Assembly (NCBI RefSeq): GCF_902364365.1
Contig: NZ_CABJDN010000008.1
Span: forward strand, 238,542 to 302,541
Direction: 5' to 3'
From: Bacteroides intestinalis
GTDB lineage: Bacteria > Bacteroidota > Bacteroidia > Bacteroidales > Bacteroidaceae
Length of the DNA: 64,000 nt
Below are positions 25,821-34,704 of this stretch, one piece after another; position 1 is the stretch's first letter; each line of letters begins with the position of its first letter. The notes below the pieces were generated by a model. It was not told where the DNA came from, did not search any database, and saw nothing but the letters and a program-made list of their open reading frames with translations. The position numbers were made by a program, and so were the translations under genes.

Positions 25821-26915
25821 ATGAAAATAACAATCGTATCGGGTGCACGCCCCAACTTCATGAAAATAGCCCCTATCACCCGGGCAATTAAAGCCGCACA
25901 AGAAGCCGGAAAGAAGATTTCATACCGTCTCATTTATACCGGACGGCAAGACGATACCAGTCTGGATGCCTCTCTGTTCTCTGATCTGGACATGAAGAAA
26001 CCCGATGGTTATCTTGGAGTGAGCGGACATGACCAATCGGAAGTGACGGCTGCCATCATGCTTGCCTTCGAAAAGGAATTGAACACACATCCCGCCCAGG
26101 TAGTTCTTGTTGTAGATGACCTTACGGCCACCATGAGTTGTTCTATCGTTGCCAAAAAGCGCGGGCTGAAAGTCGCACACCTCATTGCCGGTACTCGTTC
26201 GTTCGATATGAATATGCCTCGCGAAGTGAACCGTACCATTGTAGATGCCATTTCCGACTATCTGTTTACCGCAGGTATGGTGGCTAACCGCAACCTGAAT
26301 CAGGAAGGCATGATTCCCGAATACATCCACTATGTAGGTAATATTCTGATAGATACTGTCCGCTATAACCGTCACCGCCTCTTGCAACCCGTATGGTTCT
26401 CTACCATGGGATTGAAAGGACACAGCTATCTATTGCTCACTCTCAATCGTCACGAGTTGCTGAACAAAAAGAATGTGCTTAAATCTCTGATACAAACATT
26501 AGTGGATAAATCCGGAGGTATGCCCATCATTGCTCCGCTGCACCCATACGTGCAGAAGGCTATCAAGGCGCTGGAAATTCCTGCACCAAACCTACACATT
26601 CTACCGCCTCAAAGTTACCTGCACTTCGGATATCTTATTAACCATGCCAAAGGTATCATCACAGATTCCGGTAACATTGCAGAAGAAGCTACTTTCCTTG
26701 ACGTTCCCTGCATCACACTCAACTCTTATGCCGAACATCCCGAAACCTGGCGTGTAGGTACTAATGAATTAGTGAACGAAGACCCCGTTGCATTTGCCGC
26801 CGTACTTGAAACGTTGATGCATGGCGAATGGAAACATACCACGCTGCCCGATCGTTGGGACGGACGTACAGCGGAACGTATTGTGCAAACGTTGATTAAT
26901 GGAGAATTAAAGTAA
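25821..26915 (+). CDS. Divergent WecB-like UDP-GlcNAc 2-epimerase family protein
   Basis: This 364-residue protein has the non-hydrolysing UDP-GlcNAc 2-epimerase fold: VSGARPNFMKIAP, TGRQDD, MPREVNRTIVD, APLHPYVQ and TDSGNIAEEATFLDVPC. Several family-defining residues differ. HVEAG is HLIAG (catalytic Glu replaced by Ile), and the THRRE-type His motif is LTLNRHEL (His replaced by Asn). True epimerase activity is therefore doubtful, and it may act on another nucleotide sugar. I start at the ATG at 25821 (MKITIVSGARP). Its 3' end overlaps that of the convergent glycosyltransferase gene by 20 bp. Confidence 0.85.
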   Translation: MKITIVSGARPNFMKIAPITRAIKAAQEAGKKISYRLIYTGRQDDTSLDASLFSDLDMKKPDGYLGVSGHDQSEVTAAIMLAFEKELNTHPAQVVLVVDDLTATMSCSIVAKKRGLKVAHLIAGTRSFDMNMPREVNRTIVDAISDYLFTAGMVANRNLNQEGMIPEYIHYVGNILIDTVRYNRHRLLQPVWFSTMGLKGHSYLLLTLNRHELLNKKNVLKSLIQTLVDKSGGMPIIAPLHPYVQKAIKALEIPAPNLHILPPQSYLHFGYLINHAKGIITDSGNIAEEATFLDVPCITLNSYAEHPETWRVGTNELVNEDPVAFAAVLETLMHGEWKHTTLPDRWDGRTAERIVQTLINGELK

Positions 26916-28020
26916 CCTGATTGTTATATCCCATTTTCGTTAAAGCCTGTTGCCGCCATTGAAGCGCTTCAGGCATCAAAGGGATATGATATAATTCACG
27001 GAGAGCCATAATTTGCGCTTCTTGTCCGTCAGCAATTGTACATACTTCCTCAAAACCTGGATCCGGAATCATCATCGAATTCACCAGACAATGTCCATAT
27101 CCTTTCATCAAAGAATATATCAGTTTCAGTTTGATTCCTGTATTCTGGAAAGTCAACAGTAGATGGATACGTGCAAAAGCTATCAGAGAGTTCATTTCTT
27201 TTTGTGAAGGATTTGTAACAAGAGATACATTCGGAATTCTGGAAATTCTCTCTTGTAAATGCTTACCGGGATTTTTACCGGCAATAACCACCTGCATATC
27301 TATATCCAACTTAGGCACCAAGTTATCCAGAATATAATTAATCACCCGAACATTCTCAAGAACAGACAGATTTCCATGATATAATATGTACTTCTCATTA
27401 TCCTGAATTACATCCGTCACAGTTTTTACACTAATGCTATCAAAGAAACAAGGCAAGCAATAAGTCAATACCGAAGGATATTTCTGAGTGAAATAGACAG
27501 CATCCGTATTGGTAATAGCCAATATTTTATCAGCATACAGTAATATCCGCTCATAATGTTTTAATTTCCAAGCTTCCAAATAATAATAACACTTCTCATG
27601 CCAAGAGACACACGACTTCCCCAGAAAATGATAATAATCATGCTCTACATTATGCATCCTTACCCATTTTTGCCTGTCTCTCAATAAAGAATTTGAGAGG
27701 AAATAACAGGTGTGCAGTCCTTCAAACAGAATCGGAGAATTGTCCTCACACAAACGTTCCAGTAATAACTTACTCCTCCTACTGTAAACAATATAAGGAA
27801 GAAAAGAAAACATAGAGCGCCAACCTGTAAAACGTTCGTAATAGTAGACGGTATCAGCCACCTTAAGCAAATCAGGTTGTTCATCCACCCCATATCTATA
27901 TGTATGCAAAACAATCGAACAACCAGCCTCTTTCAGTGCCTTCAGCTTATAATACACATCTATCACCCCCCCATAATCAGGAGGGAATGGCACTTGAAAA
28001 CTAACAACATGGAGTTTCAT
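26896..28020 (-). CDS. Glycosyltransferase, GT4-like
   Basis: This 374-residue protein resembles GT-B glycosyltransferases. The N-terminus VSFQVPFPPDYGGVIDVYY has the acceptor-side PxxxGG-type motif, and the second domain begins near YILYHGNLSVLENV, with VVIAGKNPG and a C-terminal KGYGHCLVNS-type segment in the donor region. The expected E-x7-E donor motif is weak: the region reads TGIKLKLIYSLMKG. No other sugar pathway genes are adjacent beyond the convergent WecB-like gene. A -7 box lies at 28076-28083. Confidence 0.82.
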   Translation of the reverse strand: MKLHVVSFQVPFPPDYGGVIDVYYKLKALKEAGCSIVLHTYRYGVDEQPDLLKVADTVYYYERFTGWRSMFSFLPYIVYSRRSKLLLERLCEDNSPILFEGLHTCYFLSNSLLRDRQKWVRMHNVEHDYYHFLGKSCVSWHEKCYYYLEAWKLKHYERILLYADKILAITNTDAVYFTQKYPSVLTYCLPCFFDSISVKTVTDVIQDNEKYILYHGNLSVLENVRVINYILDNLVPKLDIDMQVVIAGKNPGKHLQERISRIPNVSLVTNPSQKEMNSLIAFARIHLLLTFQNTGIKLKLIYSLMKGYGHCLVNSMMIPDPGFEEVCTIADGQEAQIMALRELYHIPLMPEALQWRQQALTKMGYNNQVTLILH

Positions 28021-28075
28021 ATATAACTTTTATAGTTAAGCAGTGACAGGGTTTATTCATCCCTGCAAAGGTAAC

Positions 28076-28083
28076 ATAAAATA
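28076..28083 (-). promoter_or_regulatory. -7 box for the GT4-like gene
   Basis: TACCTTTG on the minus strand, an exact TAnnTTTG, 56 bp upstream of the ATG. Confidence 0.5.
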
Positions 28084-28190
28084 TAAAAAACACGCATTTT
28101 TTCTTTTGTCTTGATATAAAAGAAGAGTACATATAAACATTCCTCTTATTTCTTTAGATTATATTTACTTCTTATTTAATGGTAATTTGC

Positions 28191-28198
28191 TACCTTTG
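28191..28198 (+). promoter_or_regulatory. -7 box for the DUF5686 gene
   Basis: TACCTTTG, exact TAnnTTTG match followed by CA, 22 bp upstream of the ATG at 28220. Confidence 0.55.
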
Positions 28199-28219
28199 CA
28201 CCCTCATACTGACTTAAAT

Positions 28220-30808
28220 ATGAAACAACAATATACAACTATCATCCTTTTTCTGCTGTCACTATTTGTTGCACATAGTGCATCCGCACAGATAAAAGGT
28301 GTCGTTACCGACTCCCTGACCAACGAACCATTAATGTACATCACCGTTCAATACGAGGGAAAAGGTGTAGGTGCTATCACCAATGCCGAAGGAGAATATA
28401 CAGTAGAAACCCGCAAAGGTTGGAATGAGCTTACATTCTCCGCCATCGGATATGTGACCAAGAAAGTCACACTAACCCCTAACACCAGAGTGCTGAATGT
28501 AAAAATGGCGCCTGCTGATGTCATGCTCTCTGAAGTAGTGGTAAAACCTCAAAAGGAGAAATACTCCAGGAAGAATAACCCTGCCGTAGATTTCATGAGA
28601 AAAGTCATCGAAAATAAGAAAGAACTGAAACTGGAAGCCAATGACTTCTATCAGTACCAGAAATATGAAAAGATGAAGATGTCCATGAACGACGTCACTC
28701 CAGAGAAGATGGAGAAAGGCATCTATAAAAAATTCTCATTCTTTAAGGACCAGGTAGAAATATCGCCTAAGACCAACAAGATGATTCTCCCCATTTCCAT
28801 CAAAGAGACGTCTTCAAAAACCATCTATCGTAAAAGTCCCAAAAGCGAAAAGACTATTATCGAAGGTATGAATTCCAGCGGTATTGAAGAATTCTTCAAC
28901 ACTGGAGATATGCTGGGAACCATCCTGACCGATGTATTCTCTGACGTCAATATCTATGATGACGACATCCGCCTGTTGCAACGCCGCTTCGTCAGCCCTA
29001 TCGGACGAGGCGCTATCAGTTTTTATAAGTTCTATCTTATGGATACTATTATGGTGGACCGCCAGGAATGTGTACACCTTACTTTCGTTCCACAGAACTC
29101 GCAGGACTTTGGTTTTACAGGGCATCTCTATGTCGTGAAAGACTCCACCTATGCAGTGAAAAAATGTACCATGAACCTCCCTAAAAAGACTGGTGTAAAC
29201 TTCGTGGACAATCTTGATATTGTGCAGCAGTTTGAACAGATGCCGGATGGCAACTGGGTACTGACAGATGACGACATGACTGTAGAATTGCAATTCGTGA
29301 AAGGTTTACAGGGGCTTGAAGTACAACGTACTACCAAGTACAGTAATTACAAATTTGAAGATATAGAGCCCCGTCTTTTCCGTCTGAAAGGTAATGTCAT
29401 CAAGGAAGCCAATATGCTTAACAAAAGCGATGAATACTGGGCTTCGGTACGCCAGGTTCCCCTCACCAAAAAGGAGAGTAACATGGACGTATTTATGAAT
29501 CGCATCGAACAAATCCCAGGCTTCAAGTATGTTATCTTTGGTGCAAAAGCCCTGATAGAGAACTTTGTGGAAACAGGAAGCAAAAAGCATCCCAGCAAGT
29601 TCGACTTCGGCCCTATCAATACCAGTATCACAAGTAATTATGTAAACGGTACACGTTTCCGCCTCAGTGGTATGACTACCGGTAACTTCGACCCGCACTG
29701 GAGTTTCAGTGGATATGGTGCTTATGGTACAAGAGATAAGAAATGGTTCTATAAAGGTCAGGCAGCCTATTCATTCAATAAGCGTGAGTATGTGTTATGG
29801 GAATTCCCTAAACATTATATCGCTTTCGATTACAGCTACGATGTCATGTCTCCGATGGACAAATACCTCTCAACAGATAAAGACAATATGTTTGTAGGCT
29901 GGAAGTGGACAAAGGTAGACCAAATGTCATATATGCGCGATGCTACCCTGACGTATGAGTTGGAAACGAATGCCGGTTTCTCCATCAAAGCTATGGCACG
30001 CCACCGCAACGACGAACCTGCCGGCGGTATATTGCAATATTGGAAGAACGACGGCAACATAGCTGGTTCATGGGATGATACAAATACATTCGTCAAAGAT
30101 ATCACCACAACTGAGCTTGGCGTTACCCTACGTTATGCTCCGGGGGAAACATTTGTCAATACGAAGCAACGTCGTGTTCCGGTGTCTCTGGATGCTCCGA
30201 TCTTCTCTCTTTCCCATACCATTGGTCTGAAAGGTGTGCTGGGTGGTGAATACAACTTCAATCTTACAGAAGCCAGTATCCGCAAACGTTTCTGGTTTGG
30301 CTCCTGGGGTAAACTAGACATCACCGCCCGTGCCGGTGCACAATGGAATACGGTACCGTTCCCTTTACTGAATCTGCCCATGGCAAACCTTTCATATATC
30401 ACCCAGCACAATGAGTCCTTCAGTCTTATCAACAATATGGAATTCCTGAATGACCGTTATGCCTCTCTTGCCATCACTTATGATATGAACGGGAAGCTGT
30501 TCAATCGTATTCCCCTCATTAAAAAGCTAAAATGGCGCGAAACTTTCCGTATCCGTGGTATGTACGGAACACTTACGGATAAGAATAACCCATATAAGAG
30601 CCACAATGACGAATTGTTCCTCTTCCCTATGCGCGACGGTATGCCTACCAGCCATGTGATGGGTAGCACTCCTTATTTGGAAGCCAGCGTAGGTATCTAC
30701 AACATTTTCAAACTGTTGCATATCGAATATGTACGCCGCCTCACTTACACGGATATTCCAGGTGTAAAGAAAGGAGGCATACGCTTTATGATATTAATGA
30801 TATTCTAA
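28220..30808 (+). CDS. DUF5686 outer membrane protein with carboxypeptidase-like regulatory domain
   Basis: This 862-residue exported protein has a signal peptide (residues about 1-24, ending AHSASA), then a CarboxypepD-regulatory-like beta-sandwich (IKGVVTDSLTNEPLMYITV) as in SusC-like receptors, then a long region ending in alternating hydrophobic strands consistent with an outer membrane barrel. That architecture is the Bacteroidetes DUF5686 family. No TonB plug domain is present. Function is unknown. I start at MKQQYTTIILF (28220), where the signal peptide begins. Confidence 0.88.
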   Translation: MKQQYTTIILFLLSLFVAHSASAQIKGVVTDSLTNEPLMYITVQYEGKGVGAITNAEGEYTVETRKGWNELTFSAIGYVTKKVTLTPNTRVLNVKMAPADVMLSEVVVKPQKEKYSRKNNPAVDFMRKVIENKKELKLEANDFYQYQKYEKMKMSMNDVTPEKMEKGIYKKFSFFKDQVEISPKTNKMILPISIKETSSKTIYRKSPKSEKTIIEGMNSSGIEEFFNTGDMLGTILTDVFSDVNIYDDDIRLLQRRFVSPIGRGAISFYKFYLMDTIMVDRQECVHLTFVPQNSQDFGFTGHLYVVKDSTYAVKKCTMNLPKKTGVNFVDNLDIVQQFEQMPDGNWVLTDDDMTVELQFVKGLQGLEVQRTTKYSNYKFEDIEPRLFRLKGNVIKEANMLNKSDEYWASVRQVPLTKKESNMDVFMNRIEQIPGFKYVIFGAKALIENFVETGSKKHPSKFDFGPINTSITSNYVNGTRFRLSGMTTGNFDPHWSFSGYGAYGTRDKKWFYKGQAAYSFNKREYVLWEFPKHYIAFDYSYDVMSPMDKYLSTDKDNMFVGWKWTKVDQMSYMRDATLTYELETNAGFSIKAMARHRNDEPAGGILQYWKNDGNIAGSWDDTNTFVKDITTTELGVTLRYAPGETFVNTKQRRVPVSLDAPIFSLSHTIGLKGVLGGEYNFNLTEASIRKRFWFGSWGKLDITARAGAQWNTVPFPLLNLPMANLSYITQHNESFSLINNMEFLNDRYASLAITYDMNGKLFNRIPLIKKLKWRETFRIRGMYGTLTDKNNPYKSHNDELFLFPMRDGMPTSHVMGSTPYLEASVGIYNIFKLLHIEYVRRLTYTDIPGVKKGGIRFMILMIF

Positions 30809-30880
30809 CATAGCAACTTAGTGATGAATGATTAGCATGGTTACTAAACACTAATTACTAAACGTTAAACACTTATTCAC

Positions 30881-32158
30881 ATGACCCCCTTAGCAGAAAG
30901 GCTTCGTCCTAAAACTTTAGATGAATACATCGGTCAGAAACATTTAGTAGGACCAGGTGCAATACTACGCAAGATGATTGATGCGGGACGTATCTCTTCA
31001 TTTATTTTGTGGGGGCCTCCGGGTGTAGGAAAAACCACACTGGCACAGATCATTGCCAATAAACTGGAAACTCCATTCTATACACTGAGTGCTGTTACCA
31101 GTGGTGTGAAAGACGTACGAGAAGTGATAGAACGCGCCAAGAGCAACCGCTTCTTCTCACAAGGCAGCCCCATACTGTTCATTGATGAAATCCACCGTTT
31201 CAGTAAATCGCAACAAGATTCTTTGCTTGGTGCTGTGGAACAAGGTACAGTGACATTGATAGGCGCCACTACAGAGAATCCCTCTTTTGAGGTAATCCGT
31301 CCATTGCTGTCACGATGCCAACTCTATGTACTGAAGTCTTTGGAGAAAGAAGACCTCATGGAATTACTGCAACGTGCCGTCACCACTGACCATATTCTGA
31401 AAGAACGTAAAATCGAACTGAAAGAAACGACTGCCATGCTCCGCTATAGTGGTGGAGATGCACGCAAACTGCTTAATATTTTGGATCTTGTAGTTTCTTC
31501 CGAAGCCAATGATCCGGTGGTCATTACTGATGAGATAGTAACCGAACGCCTGCAACAAAATCCCCTGGCTTACGACAAAGATGGAGAAATGCATTATGAT
31601 ATCATATCTGCTTTCATCAAGTCTATTCGTGGCAGCGATCCCGATGGTGCCATATATTGGCTGGCTCGTATGGTAGAAGCCGGGGAAGACCCTGCTTTTA
31701 TTGCCCGCCGACTCGTCATCTCCGCATCGGAAGACATCGGACTGGCAAATCCAAATGCTATGCTGATTGCCAATGCTTGCTTTGATGCTGTAATGAAAGT
31801 GGGCTGGCCCGAAGGACGTATTCCACTGGCAGAGGCTACTATTTATCTTGCTACAAGCCCGAAGAGTAATTCCGCCTACATGGCCATCAACAATGCCTTG
31901 GAACTTGTACGGGAAACGGGCAATCTACCCGTTCCTCTACATTTGCGCAATGCGCCCACCAAACTGATGAAACAGTTAGGATACGGTGATAACTATAAGT
32001 ATGCGCACGATTATCCCGGTCATTTCGTTAAGCAACAATTCATGCCCGATGAGTTGAAGAACCGCCGTCTTTGGGAAGCACAAGACAATGCTGCCGAGCA
32101 GAAACATGCAGAACGCATGAAAGCATTATGGGGGGAGGATAAATTAAAGAAAATGTAG
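30881..32158 (+). CDS. rarA: Replication-associated recombination protein A (AAA+ ATPase)
   Basis: This 425-residue MgsA/RarA/WRNIP1-family protein acts at stalled replication forks. Visible are Walker A GPPGVGKTT, Walker B LFIDEIHRFSKSQQD, the sensor region GATTENPSFEV, and the C-terminal tetramerisation region with IYWLARMVEAGEDPAFIARR and ASEDIGLANP. Length and start (MTPLAERLRPKTLDEYIGQ) match the family. It is downstream of a weak TTAGTGAT-type palindrome at 30820-30873. Confidence 0.97.
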   Translation: MTPLAERLRPKTLDEYIGQKHLVGPGAILRKMIDAGRISSFILWGPPGVGKTTLAQIIANKLETPFYTLSAVTSGVKDVREVIERAKSNRFFSQGSPILFIDEIHRFSKSQQDSLLGAVEQGTVTLIGATTENPSFEVIRPLLSRCQLYVLKSLEKEDLMELLQRAVTTDHILKERKIELKETTAMLRYSGGDARKLLNILDLVVSSEANDPVVITDEIVTERLQQNPLAYDKDGEMHYDIISAFIKSIRGSDPDGAIYWLARMVEAGEDPAFIARRLVISASEDIGLANPNAMLIANACFDAVMKVGWPEGRIPLAEATIYLATSPKSNSAYMAINNALELVRETGNLPVPLHLRNAPTKLMKQLGYGDNYKYAHDYPGHFVKQQFMPDELKNRRLWEAQDNAAEQKHAERMKALWGEDKLKKM

Positions 32159-32209
32159 AGCAGAAGCAATAGTATGCAAACTATCCAATGCCAATTCCTT
32201 ATCAAATAT
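32144..32209 (-). pseudogene. Remnant of a HEPN (DUF86/HepT-like) toxin N-terminus
   Basis: In the frame following the nucleotidyltransferase stop, the minus strand encodes a 21-codon stretch, FDKELALDSLHTIASAL in its core, beginning at an ATA where an ATG would be expected and ending in TAA inside the 3' end of rarA. DxELxLxxLxxI is how HepT-like HEPN proteins characteristically begin. The overlap with the MNT stop codon is the normal layout of MNT-HEPN pairs. The rest of the toxin, including the RX4-6H active site, is missing. The assignment is by recollection of the family pattern. Confidence 0.5.
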
Positions 32210-32495
32210 AAATTCCCTCCCTGTTAATTCTTTTTTTCAAATGAGTATTCATCTGCTCTCGTATTCTAACTAGATCAACTGGACATCCCAGAAGCTCTTC
32301 CAACTCACTCTGAATACGATCTAACGTAAGAAGAGAAGGTGCATTACCTTCGTAACAAATATCGACATCGCTATGTTCCGTTTGTTCTCCACGAGCTACT
32401 GAGCCAAAAATACCTAAACGATTAAAACCATATTTACGGGCATTTACCTGCTTATACAGCCTCAATATTTCTAATATTTCCGGAGTAGATTTCAT
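32202..32495 (-). CDS. MNT-type minimal nucleotidyltransferase (orphan antitoxin)
   Basis: This 97-residue protein has the polymerase-beta-like nucleotidyltransferase motif GSVARGEQTEHSDVDI (GSxxxG...DxD) followed by a C-terminal LLGCPVDLVRI segment. It matches the MntA-like antitoxins that adenylylate a partner HEPN ribonuclease. The catalytic GS and both Asp residues are intact. The partner gene that normally follows is reduced to a fragment (32144-32209), so this copy is an orphan. A -7 box (TAAATTTG) lies at 32503-32510. Confidence 0.88.
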   Translation of the reverse strand: MKSTPEILEILRLYKQVNARKYGFNRLGIFGSVARGEQTEHSDVDICYEGNAPSLLTLDRIQSELEELLGCPVDLVRIREQMNTHLKKRINREGIYI

Positions 32496-32502
32496 ATCAG
32501 CA

Positions 32503-32510
32503 CAAATTTA
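32503..32510 (-). promoter_or_regulatory. -7 box for the MNT gene
   Basis: TAAATTTG on the minus strand, only 8 bp upstream of the ATG. A second match (TACCTTTG, 32519-32526) is 8 bp further away and would give a more usual leader length. Confidence 0.4.
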
Positions 32511-32558
32511 GATTCACACAAAGGTAGAAAAAGATAAGAAGAAAACAAATCTTTTCCC

Positions 32559-32566
32559 TAAATTTG
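32559..32566 (+). promoter_or_regulatory. -7 box for the hydroxyacid dehydrogenase gene
   Basis: TAAATTTG, exact TAnnTTTG, 25 bp upstream of the ATG. No TTTG at the -33 position. Confidence 0.5.
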
Positions 32567-32591
32567 CGTACTCACTTTAAACATAAACAGA

Positions 32592-33545
32592 ATGAGAACT
32601 GTAGTATTAGACGGTTACACCGCAAATCCTGGTGATCTTTGCTGGGACAAATTGAAAGAGTTTGGCGAATGCGTAATTTATGATCGTACCGCCCCCGCCG
32701 AAGTACTGGAACGTGCTGCCGGTGCAGAAGCCCTCCTCACCAATAAAGTAGTGATCAACAGCGAAATGATGGCTGCCCTGCCCGATCTGAAATACATCGG
32801 CGTGCTGGCTACAGGCTACAACGTAGTAGACATAGCTGCCGCCCGTGAACGTGGCATCATCGTCACCAACATTCCCGCATACAGTACCCCCTCTGTTGGA
32901 CAAATGGTATTTGCCCACATACTGAACATTACCCAGCAGGTACGCCATTACTCCGAAGAGGTCAGCAGAGGAGACTGGAGCAAGAGCCCTGACTTTTGCT
33001 TCTACAATACCCCACTTATTGAATTGCTCGGCAAGAAGATAGGAATCATCGGTCTGGGACAGACCGGATATAACACTGCCCGTATAGCCATTGGCTTCGG
33101 AATGAAGGTATGGGCCTATACTTCTAAATCGCGTCTGCAACTCCCACCCGAAATCAGAAAAGCAGATCTCGACCAATTATTTCACGAATGTGACATCGTC
33201 AGCCTGCATTGTCCGTTGAACGACAGTACTCGCGAAATGGTCAATGCCAGCCGTCTCTCTTTAATGAAACCTACCTCCATCATTATCAATACCGGGCGTG
33301 GGCCACTCATTAATGAACAAGATCTCGCCAATGCCTTGAATACCGGACAAATATATGCCGCCGGACTGGATGTTCTTTCCGAAGAACCACCTCGTTCAGA
33401 CAATCCGTTATTGACTGCACGAAATTGCTTCATTACCCCACACATTGCCTGGGCCAACTTTGAAGCACGCCAGAGACTGATACATATAGCAGTTAGTAAC
33501 CTGAAAGCATACGCGGAAGGGAAACCGGTAAATATTATAAAATAA
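32592..33545 (+). CDS. D-2-hydroxyacid dehydrogenase, probable glycerate/hydroxypyruvate dehydrogenase
   Basis: This 317-residue NAD-dependent enzyme has GVLATGYNVVD, the nucleotide-binding GIIGLGQTGYNTARIA, NTGRGPLINEQDL (Arg), GLDVLSEEPP (Glu) and ITPHIAWA (His), so the full Arg-Glu-His catalytic set is present. The sequence is closest in feel to bacterial glycerate dehydrogenase (HprA). It starts at MRTVVLDGYTANPGD. An endonuclease-family gene begins 16 bp after its stop, suggesting cotranscription. Confidence 0.92.
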   Translation: MRTVVLDGYTANPGDLCWDKLKEFGECVIYDRTAPAEVLERAAGAEALLTNKVVINSEMMAALPDLKYIGVLATGYNVVDIAAARERGIIVTNIPAYSTPSVGQMVFAHILNITQQVRHYSEEVSRGDWSKSPDFCFYNTPLIELLGKKIGIIGLGQTGYNTARIAIGFGMKVWAYTSKSRLQLPPEIRKADLDQLFHECDIVSLHCPLNDSTREMVNASRLSLMKPTSIIINTGRGPLINEQDLANALNTGQIYAAGLDVLSEEPPRSDNPLLTARNCFITPHIAWANFEARQRLIHIAVSNLKAYAEGKPVNIIK

Positions 33546-33561
33546 CATTCCTTTAATAAAC

Positions 33562-34674
33562 ATGGGAAAATCAGAAATTCACAGTCTCTTCCGCAGTATT
33601 CCGGTGATCCTGACAATCATTCTGGCTACTGTTACTATTATCTCCGCCTTTTCCGGGAACTTTGATCCTGCTAATTCCAAATATATGCCTGTGTTGGGAT
33701 TAGCTCTTCCTGTATTGCTGATATGCAATCTGCTGGTTGCTATCTGTTGGGCATTTGCCCGCAGTCGCTGGATCCTCATCCCTTTTGCGGCATTGGCCTT
33801 CAATTACGGTTATATACTTTCCGTTTTTCAATTCAATTTTACAAAAAAAATCCCTGAAGGACATTACAGTAGTAACTATGCCGATGGATATCTGAAAGTA
33901 GCCACTTATAATGTCGGCAATTTTGGTACCGAGATCACCGGCTACTCCTGCAAAGAGATTGCCCGCTACATGAAACAGCAAGAAGTCGATGTACTCTGCT
34001 TCCAAGAATTCGGCGACAATCAGCACTTTCCGATGGACAGCATCCGCAATGTATTTTCCCACTGGCGATATGCCCTGATACCCACTGAAGACTCCATCAG
34101 CGGAGTGCTCCCTATCGCCATATTCAGCCGTTACCCACTCATCAATCCCCGTTTTATTTCTTATCCGCAAAGTGCCAACTGCAGCATGCAGTGCGACATC
34201 ATATTAGGAAGAGACACTGTCCGTCTGCTCAACAACCACTTGCAGACTACCAGTGTCAATCAAAACCGTCGGAAATGGGAACGTGGTCTTAACAATACGA
34301 ATGACACCCGTCGTGAAGTGGAAGTTGTACAAGGTGCTATCAACACTTTGCACGACAACTTTGTGAAGCGTGCCGAACAGACAGACAGTATCCGTCAGTT
34401 GGCCCTTGCCAGTCCTTACTCCGTAGTAGTGTGCGGTGACTTCAACTCTTTGCCGTCTTCCTACACCTATGCGGAATTAAGTGATATACTTAAAGACGGG
34501 TTCCGCACCAGTGGACGGGGTTACATGTATACCTTCCGCTACTTCAAGCGTTTGTTGCGTATCGACTATATTTTCCATTCACCTGCCATTCAGGGGTATC
34601 GCTACTACTCGCCTGATCTGGACTTATGCAGTGACCACAACCCGGTGCTGATGGAAATGAAAATAAAGAAATAA
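33562..34674 (+). CDS. Membrane-anchored endonuclease/exonuclease/phosphatase family protein
   Basis: This 370-residue protein has three hydrophobic helices (about residues 12-31, 43-63 and 70-90), then an EEP domain: KVATYNVGNFG, VLCFQEFGD (metal Glu), VVVCGDFNSLP (GDFN catalytic), RIDYIFHSP and a terminal SDHNPVLMEM. EEP enzymes hydrolyse phosphodiesters in DNA, RNA or lipids, and the topology would place the catalytic domain outside the cytoplasm. The next gene encodes a second, secreted EEP protein. Confidence 0.9.
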   Translation: MGKSEIHSLFRSIPVILTIILATVTIISAFSGNFDPANSKYMPVLGLALPVLLICNLLVAICWAFARSRWILIPFAALAFNYGYILSVFQFNFTKKIPEGHYSSNYADGYLKVATYNVGNFGTEITGYSCKEIARYMKQQEVDVLCFQEFGDNQHFPMDSIRNVFSHWRYALIPTEDSISGVLPIAIFSRYPLINPRFISYPQSANCSMQCDIILGRDTVRLLNNHLQTTSVNQNRRKWERGLNNTNDTRREVEVVQGAINTLHDNFVKRAEQTDSIRQLALASPYSVVVCGDFNSLPSSYTYAELSDILKDGFRTSGRGYMYTFRYFKRLLRIDYIFHSPAIQGYRYYSPDLDLCSDHNPVLMEMKIKK

Positions 34675-34704
34675 ATCTAAATCATTCATCTAAAACATTT
34701 GCTT

